Source of the DNA: Microbacterium enclense
GTDB taxonomy: Bacteria > Actinomycetota > Actinomycetes > Actinomycetales > Microbacteriaceae
Length of the DNA: 38,673 bases
Reading direction: 5' to 3'
Assembly: GCF_004022425.1 (NCBI RefSeq)
Contig: NZ_RBZY01000012.1
Coordinates: forward strand, 25,516 to 64,188
Part shown: one piece after another, positions 34,182 through 38,673 of the stretch
Position numbering within the stretch: the first letter of the stretch is position 1
Layout of the letters: the number at the start of each line of letters is the position of its first letter
The notes under the pieces: model-generated
The model's database searches: none
What the model was told of the DNA's origin: nothing
What the model saw: only the letters and a program-made list of their open reading frames with translations
Translations under genes and position numbers: made by a program

Positions 34182-35852
34182 TCATGCGCTCGGGTTCGGG
34201 GACGGTGTCGCCGACGCCGGGGCGGATGGGGTCGGGGTCGGGGCCGTCGCAACGATGAGCGTGACGGTCGAGCCCAGCGGGAGGCGTGTCGAGGCGGCGG
34301 GCTCGACGGCCGCAACGGCGCCGGAGATCCCAGGACGCTGCTCCCTCACCACGATGGGAATGAGCCCCGACCCGGTGATTCGGCCGATGGCATCCTCCTC
34401 GGCGAAACCGGCGAGGTCCGGGACGGCGTTCCACCCCGTGGCGATCACGAGATCGACACGGCTGCCGACGGAGACCTCGGTCCCCGCCGCCGGAGACCCG
34501 GCCACGACCGTCTGAGCGACGGCGGTTCCGTCCTGGTTCGTGCGCTCGCCCACCTCGAGACCCGCGCGGCGGAGGGCGTCGGCGGCGTCCGGGAGGCTCA
34601 GGCCCTGAACGTCCGGCGTCCGCACGAGAGCGGGCGCGGTGGGCGATGGCACGGCGCTGGTCGCGGTGGGTGTCGGGGTCGCGGACGGCGGATCGCTCGC
34701 GGGCGTCGTCGCCTCGGCCACCGGCGCGTCGGTCGACGACGACCCGGGTTCCGACACCGCGGGCCGTGCGGCGACCGCGACGACGGCCAGGATCATCGCC
34801 ACGGCGGCGGCCGCGAGCACCCACAGCCACGGCGACGTGCGCCGCTCCTCGACGTCGTCGATGGCGGTCGCCGCGGCCGCCGGGGCGAGAACGCGGGTGG
34901 GCGCGACGACCGGACGGGGTGTCGGCGCGACCGCCGGCGCCACGGCCGCGGCCGCGCGCGGTTCGCGGGCGCGGGCCACCTCGTCGACCGCCGCGCGCAT
35001 CGCAGCCGCATCCGGGAAGCGCTCGGACGGATCCTTCAACAGACCCCGCACGATCACCCGGTCGAGAGCCACCGGGATGCCGGGGACGGTCACGGACGCG
35101 GTAGGGGGCAGTGCCGTGAGGTGCGCCTCGACGACGTCGGCGGTGCGAGCTCGCGGGAACGGCGGGGTCCCCACGAGCGCGAAGTACAGAACGCCGGCAA
35201 CCTGGTAGATGTCTCCGGCGACGCCGACGGGCTCGCCACGGAGTTGCTCGGGGGACGCATAGGAGGCGTTGCCCACGACACCGTCCCCCTCGGCGCTGCG
35301 CAAGACGTCGGCGCCGCGTGCGGACTCGCCGATCGGGGCCGCGAGTCCGAAATCGACGAGGCGGACGTCCCGAACGACCCCTTCGGGGCCAGGGGTCATC
35401 AGGACGTTGGCGGGCGAGATGTCCCGGTGGACGACCCCCACCGCGTGGAGGGCGGCAAGCGCGTCGAGCAACTGCCCGACCGCGGTGGCGGCGGCGAGAA
35501 CGTCGAGACGTCCCGAGGTGCGGACGGTCTCGGAGAGCGAGGCGCCGCGCACCAGCTCCCACGCGGTCCAGGTCCGGTCCGGGGTCCGCCCGTCGCCGAA
35601 AGCACGCAGCGCGCAGAGGCCGGGATGCGTGACCCCGGCCACGACCTCCGCCTCGCGCAGGAACGCGTGGGCGAGCGCGACCTCGGACGCGAGGTGCGGG
35701 TGAAGCACCTTCAGCGCGACGTCCTCGCCCGTGAACAGGTCACGGGCCTCGTACACCGAGGCGGTCGCACCGGCACCGAGCAGTCCGCGGATCTGGAACC
35801 GTTCCGCCACCGTCGAGGGCGCGGGGTGTGTCGCGTCGCCGCCCTCACTCAT
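34182..35852 (-). CDS. Transmembrane Ser/Thr protein kinase with two PASTA domains
   Basis: A 556-residue Hanks-type kinase. Kinase domain about 17-285: LLGAGATASVY Gly-loop, K48 in VALKVL, catalytic VHRDISPANVL (D144, with Ser146 where most have Lys), D167FG and YASPEQL. After a linker comes one transmembrane helix (341-363), a Ser/Thr/Pro-rich extracellular stalk and two PASTA domains (411-473, 474-536). PASTA kinases bind muropeptides/lipid II and control growth; genomes of this group carry PknB near ftsZ-type clusters, so this is probably an additional kinase. The start overlaps the end of the upstream hypothetical gene by 8 bases, and pstC follows 175 bases downstream. Confidence 0.93.
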   Translation of the reverse strand: MSEGGDATHPAPSTVAERFQIRGLLGAGATASVYEARDLFTGEDVALKVLHPHLASEVALAHAFLREAEVVAGVTHPGLCALRAFGDGRTPDRTWTAWELVRGASLSETVRTSGRLDVLAAATAVGQLLDALAALHAVGVVHRDISPANVLMTPGPEGVVRDVRLVDFGLAAPIGESARGADVLRSAEGDGVVGNASYASPEQLRGEPVGVAGDIYQVAGVLYFALVGTPPFPRARTADVVEAHLTALPPTASVTVPGIPVALDRVIVRGLLKDPSERFPDAAAMRAAVDEVARAREPRAAAAVAPAVAPTPRPVVAPTRVLAPAAAATAIDDVEERRTSPWLWVLAAAAVAMILAVVAVAARPAVSEPGSSSTDAPVAEATTPASDPPSATPTPTATSAVPSPTAPALVRTPDVQGLSLPDAADALRRAGLEVGERTNQDGTAVAQTVVAGSPAAGTEVSVGSRVDLVIATGWNAVPDLAGFAEEDAIGRITGSGLIPIVVREQRPGISGAVAAVEPAASTRLPLGSTVTLIVATAPTPTPSAPASATPSPNPSA

Positions 35853-36387
35853 GGACGTCGATGGACTCGCGCGCCTGCCGATGGCGACGACCGGAGCGCG
35901 TGCCGATGTTCACGGATCGCACGATGCTCGCGCGTGCGAGGTTGTCGCGCGCGGCGCGCGCCGCTGCGGCCGCCTCCCCCGGTGACTCGTACCAGCGCGA
36001 GCAGATGAGCACCGGCTCGTCCGCGAGCCGCAGCGCCCAGCCGTGGCGCATCGAGAGCGTCCCCCGCATCACCATCGCGGTCAGCTCGCCCGCCCGCCCG
36101 CTCAGGGCCTCGGCATCCGCCCACGCCCGATCGGGCGACGGGTGGAGCACGCTTCCTCGCCCCAGCTCTCGGTTGTTCGTCGCCAGAAGGCGCCACACGC
36201 CGAACACCCCGTCCTTGAGCGGGCCGTCCGCCGGTCGCTGGGTCGGCGGAGCCAGCGGCGCGACATTCGGAAGCACGCGCGCACGGAACGAGAGCCACGC
36301 GACGAGCATCGGGTCGGTGGGCGACCGGAACGTATCGAAGACCACGCGCGCGGTCGCCGTCGGTCGTGCGGAGAGCTGGTCGCTCAC
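35845..36387 (-). CDS. Hypothetical protein, possibly with tandem DUF1508-like motifs
   Basis: A 180-residue, probably cytoplasmic protein of unknown function. Two segments look internally related: GVWRLLATNNRELGRGSVLHP and WALRLADEPVLICSRWYESP, each followed by an Ala-rich helix, faintly like the repeated strand-strand-helix units of DUF1508 (YegP) proteins. No signal peptide or membrane segment is seen; the C-terminus is basic. A GTG start at 36387. Its last 8 bases overlap the kinase start, so expression is coupled. PHO-box-like elements lie about 105-150 bases upstream. Confidence 0.7.
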   Translation of the reverse strand: MSDQLSARPTATARVVFDTFRSPTDPMLVAWLSFRARVLPNVAPLAPPTQRPADGPLKDGVFGVWRLLATNNRELGRGSVLHPSPDRAWADAEALSGRAGELTAMVMRGTLSMRHGWALRLADEPVLICSRWYESPGEAAAAARAARDNLARASIVRSVNIGTRSGRRHRQARESIDVHE

Positions 36388-36492
36388 GGAAAGGCCCCTG
36401 TCTGACGGACCTGCGCACCGGGTTTCGGGCTCCTCGGTGCTGTTCCGCAGGGATGAACGTGCTCCCGTCGGATTGCCGTTTCAGGAGCAACG

Positions 36493-36534
36493 GGTGAACG
36501 AGGGGTTCACCACCCCTCAACGCTCAGTTCACCC
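36493..36534. promoter_or_regulatory. Cluster of three PHO-box-like GTTCACC elements
   Basis: GGTGAAC (36493-36499; GTTCACC on the minus strand), GTTCACC (36505-36511) and GTTCACC (36527-36533). The last two are exactly 22 bases apart, i.e. two 11-base PHO-box periods with a degenerate middle unit; the first two form a perfect 7+7 inverted repeat with a 5-base spacer. They lie in the 263-base gap upstream of the hypothetical-kinase unit, the only sizeable promoter region before the pst cluster. Confidence 0.6.
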
Positions 36535-36650
36535 AGTCCGCGCGCCTCGCTGCGCCTCTCGGCACCGGCGGAGGCGGGTCGGCACCGGCGGCGCGACGCC
36601 CGGGAGAAGGCGCCATCGACGGCCCCGGGGAAACGTGCGCACGACGCCGA

Positions 36651-37244
36651 TCAGAGCGTGCGGCGACCCTCGAACGCGCGACCCAGGGTGACCTCGTCGG
36701 CGTACTCGAGGTCACCGCCGACCGGGAGACCGGATGCCAGGCGGGTGACGCGGATCTCGAGCGTATGCAGCAGCCGGCTGAGGTAGGTGGCCGTGGCCTC
36801 GCCCTCGAGGTTCGGGTTGGTCGCGAGGATCACTTCTTGGACCGTGCCGTCCGCGAGCCGCTGCATGAGGGGGGCGATGCGCAGATCGTCGGGGCCGATC
36901 CCCGCGATCGGACTGATCGCCCCACCCAGCACGTGGTACAGCCCGCGGAACTCGCGCGTGCGTTCGATCGCCGCGACGTCCTTCGCATCTTCGACGACAC
37001 AGATCAGGGTCGTGTTCCGCCGCGGGTCGCGACAGATCGAGCATCGGTCCTGTTCGGAGACGTTGCCGCAGATCTCGCAGAAACGCACCTTCTCGCGCAC
37101 CTCGCCGAGCAGCTGCGACAGCCGCGAGACATCGAACGAGGGCGACTGGAGGATGTGGAACGCGATGCGTTGTGCGGACTTGGGTCCGATGCCCGGAAGC
37201 CGGCCGAACTCGTCGATCAGGTCTTGGACGATGCCGTCGTACAT
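36651..37244 (-). CDS. recR: Recombination mediator protein RecR
   Basis: Works with RecO (and RecF) to load RecA at gaps; 197 residues, the usual length. It has the N-terminal helix-hairpin-helix ([20 protein letters not shown]), four zinc-ligand cysteines C56, C59, C68 and C71 (FCEICG, CSICRDP), a Toprim core ([14 protein letters not shown]) and a C-terminal Walker-B-like region ([17 protein letters not shown]). The ATG at 37244 shares its A with the dnaX stop (TGATG), so the two are translationally coupled, as in most bacteria. Confidence 0.96.
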   Translation of the reverse strand: MYDGIVQDLIDEFGRLPGIGPKSAQRIAFHILQSPSFDVSRLSQLLGEVREKVRFCEICGNVSEQDRCSICRDPRRNTTLICVVEDAKDVAAIERTREFRGLYHVLGGAISPIAGIGPDDLRIAPLMQRLADGTVQEVILATNPNLEGEATATYLSRLLHTLEIRVTRLASGLPVGGDLEYADEVTLGRAFEGRRTL

Positions 37245-38673
37245 CAGCTGAACCTCGTCGGGGGCTCGTAGGGTTCGTCGCGGACGTAGTTCGCTCCGAG
37301 CATCTGGCGGACCACGGCCTCGCCGTAGCGCTGCACTCCCCCGCTCAGCGGTGCCAGGCGCGGCGCGACGACCGGCGGCACGGGGAGATCGGCTTCGTCG
37401 TCGGGGGGCGGGATGACGTCGTCGTCGTCGACCTCGTCGGGGGCGGTCACCGAGCGGCTGACGTCGGCAGCCGGGAGCACGGTTCCCTCGAAGGGCGGCG
37501 GGGCGACGCGGAGCGCGGGTTGCACGACGACGTCGTCGGGCTCGTCGTCGACCGCGAGGGCGGTGGCCGCGGAGCCAGGCGCCGGCGCGGCGTGCGCGGG
37601 GCCGCGGGGTGCGACCGCGGCCGCCGGAGCGGGAGCTGCGGCGAGCGGGGCGACGGGCGCGGCGGCGGGGCTCGGGGCCGACCCCGCACCGGCCGGGGCG
37701 CCGGGGATCGGCGCGACCGCCCAGTCGGTGACGGACGCGGAGGCGTACGGGGTCGACGACCGCGCGGCCGACCCCTGCGGCGTGGCCTGCGTCCCACCAT
37801 CGGAACCGGGCGCGGGTGCGCGGGGTGGCGTGCCGCCCGACCCGCCGTCGCCGTCGAGCCGCGCGAGGTACTTGACGCGGATGCCGAGCACCGACTGGAT
37901 CGCTTGACGGAGGTCCTCGCTGGGGCCGCCGTCGGCCGACCGGGTCTTGAACGCGGCGAGATCGGCGGAGGTGCGGAAGCCCAGGGTGAGCACGTCGTCG
38001 TCGAACGCGAGGACGGACGAGGTCGACACGACCAGCCACGAGCCACGGCTGAGCGCCTCGAGCTGCCCGAGCACCTCGGGCCAGGCGTCGCGCACGTGCG
38101 AGAGTTCGAGCGGCCCCACGGGCACCACCGGCGGCGTCGGCGCCGCGTGTTCGAGCGGCGACGCGTCGTCGCCCGAGGGGCGGTCGGCGGTCGCGGCGTC
38201 GTCATCGGTCGGCCCGCCGTCGGCGGTCGGTGCAGTGTCGAACGGGTGCGGGTCGGCGGCTGACGTGCCTGCGGGGGCGTCGCCCGTGGCTTCGGGGGCG
38301 CCGGTCGGACCCGTCGCCGTGTCCGGCGCCACCGGTGCGGACGCGGGGGGTGGCCCGGCAGCGGACCCGGGCTCGACGTCGTCGAACGGCGGCGGAGCGT
38401 CGTCGTCGAACGGGGGCGGCACGTCGTCGTCGGACGGCGCGGTCGCGGCCGCCACGGGCGACGTGCGTCCCGGTGCGGCGGCCGGAGCCGCGCCCCCGCC
38501 CGGGTTCGCGACGGTCGGCCGAGCGCCGCCCGGCGACGCGACCGCGGGGGCGGCTACGCCCGGCGCGGCCACGGCGGGAGCCGCGACGGTCGGAGCCGCA
38601 GGCGACGCGACGGCAGGCGCCGCGACGGTCGGAGCCGCAGGCGCCGCGGCGGGAGACGGCGTCCGGGCGGCGG
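37244..38673 (-). CDS. dnaX: DNA polymerase III subunit gamma/tau, C-terminal part (5' end outside window)
   Basis: Clamp-loader/tau subunit. Only the C-terminal part is in the window: a long Pro/Ala/Asp-rich linker (about 38100-38673, with runs such as [15 protein letters not shown]), a folded domain starting [21 protein letters not shown] and ending [13 protein letters not shown] (about 37860-38105), and a second disordered tail. The order and identity with recR immediately downstream (TGATG) give the assignment; the AAA+ domain lies outside the window. The linker carries short tandem repeats. Confidence 0.9.
   Translation of the reverse strand, partial: AARTPSPAAAPAAPTVAAPAVASPAAPTVAAPAVAAPGVAAPAVASPGGARPTVANPGGGAAPAAAPGRTSPVAAATAPSDDDVPPPFDDDAPPPFDDVEPGSAAGPPPASAPVAPDTATGPTGAPEATGDAPAGTSAADPHPFDTAPTADGGPTDDDAATADRPSGDDASPLEHAAPTPPVVPVGPLELSHVRDAWPEVLGQLEALSRGSWLVVSTSSVLAFDDDVLTLGFRTSADLAAFKTRSADGGPSEDLRQAIQSVLGIRVKYLARLDGDGGSGGTPPRAPAPGSDGGTQATPQGSAARSSTPYASASVTDWAVAPIPGAPAGAGSAPSPAAAPVAPLAAAPAPAAAVAPRGPAHAAPAPGSAATALAVDDEPDDVVVQPALRVAPPPFEGTVLPAADVSRSVTAPDEVDDDDVIPPPDDEADLPVPPVVAPRLAPLSGGVQRYGEAVVRQMLGANYVRDEPYEPPTRFS
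38581..38643. repeat. Tandem repeat in the dnaX linker
   Basis: Two identical 24-base copies (38581-38604 and 38620-38643), period 39 bases, encode Ala/Pro/Val-rich [12 protein letters not shown] residues in the disordered linker of the tau subunit. Likely replication slippage in low-complexity coding DNA. Confidence 0.7.

Noticed and set aside
37244..38673. Long Pro/Ala-rich frame as a separate surface protein
   Set aside because: No signal peptide; position before recR with a TGATG junction and the folded tau-type domain identify it as dnaX.

Overview
The window is a very GC-rich (roughly 70%), gene-dense stretch of an actinobacterial chromosome. It looks most like Microbacterium or a close relative in Microbacteriaceae. 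The grounds are the frequent GTG starts, many 4-bp GTGA/ATGA gene overlaps, a cell-wall protein with a class-E-type (LAXTG) sorting signal, a PASTA-domain penicillin-binding protein and a PASTA kinase, a ThrE exporter and an actinobacterial recR/dnaX pair. This is inference from content, not from a database search. I see no insertion sequence, prophage, CRISPR array or integrase.

Layout. 1-1789: end of a methylcitrate-cycle operon (prpB, prpC). 1796-6226: small RidA and DUF4177-like genes divergent from a class A PBP and a metallophosphoesterase. 6245-8095: strong hairpin terminators flank a LAXTG-anchored surface protein and a tRNA-Pro(CGG). 8120-10575: an SDR gene divergent from a TetR regulator across a clear operator, then a HAD hydrolase. 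10579-13226: siderophore-interacting protein, FadR-type regulator and galE. 13267-15352: tdk and mqo, with paired palindromes upstream of mqo. 15455-20109: asd, a DM13 protein and lysC (with a nested beta-subunit start), divergent from a ThrE-type exporter. 36651-38673: recR and the 3' part of dnaX.

The most unusual region is 20144-36387, all on the minus strand. It contains pstC, pstA, pstS and pstB, but between pstS and pstB lie five genes for secreted or membrane-anchored proteins and one for a sortase-fold protein that has lost its catalytic residues and has no cysteine at all. In transcription order these are: a hypothetical gene, a PASTA Ser/Thr kinase, pstC, pstA, pstS (C-terminal membrane anchor), an 850-residue anchored substrate-binding-like protein, a soluble PstS-like protein, a WxL-like secreted protein, a DUF916 WxL-interacting-type protein, a short paralogue of it, the dead sortase, pstB and a DUF2993 protein. 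PstB (twice), PstA, PstC and the DUF2993 protein share a short acidic/Thr/Val motif at their cytoplasmic N-termini, next door to a kinase gene. PHO-box-like GTTCACC elements lie upstream of the hypothetical-kinase unit. My hypothesis is a phosphate-starvation-regulated, cell-surface-scaffolded Pst system, possibly controlled by the adjacent kinase.

No gene-free stretch exceeds 300 bases. The longest gaps are 36388-36650 (PHO-box cluster), 29823-30023 (terminator plus promoter), 18536-18711 (divergent promoter with palindromes), 34007-34181 (pstC leader) and 9643-9801 (HAD leader with hairpin).
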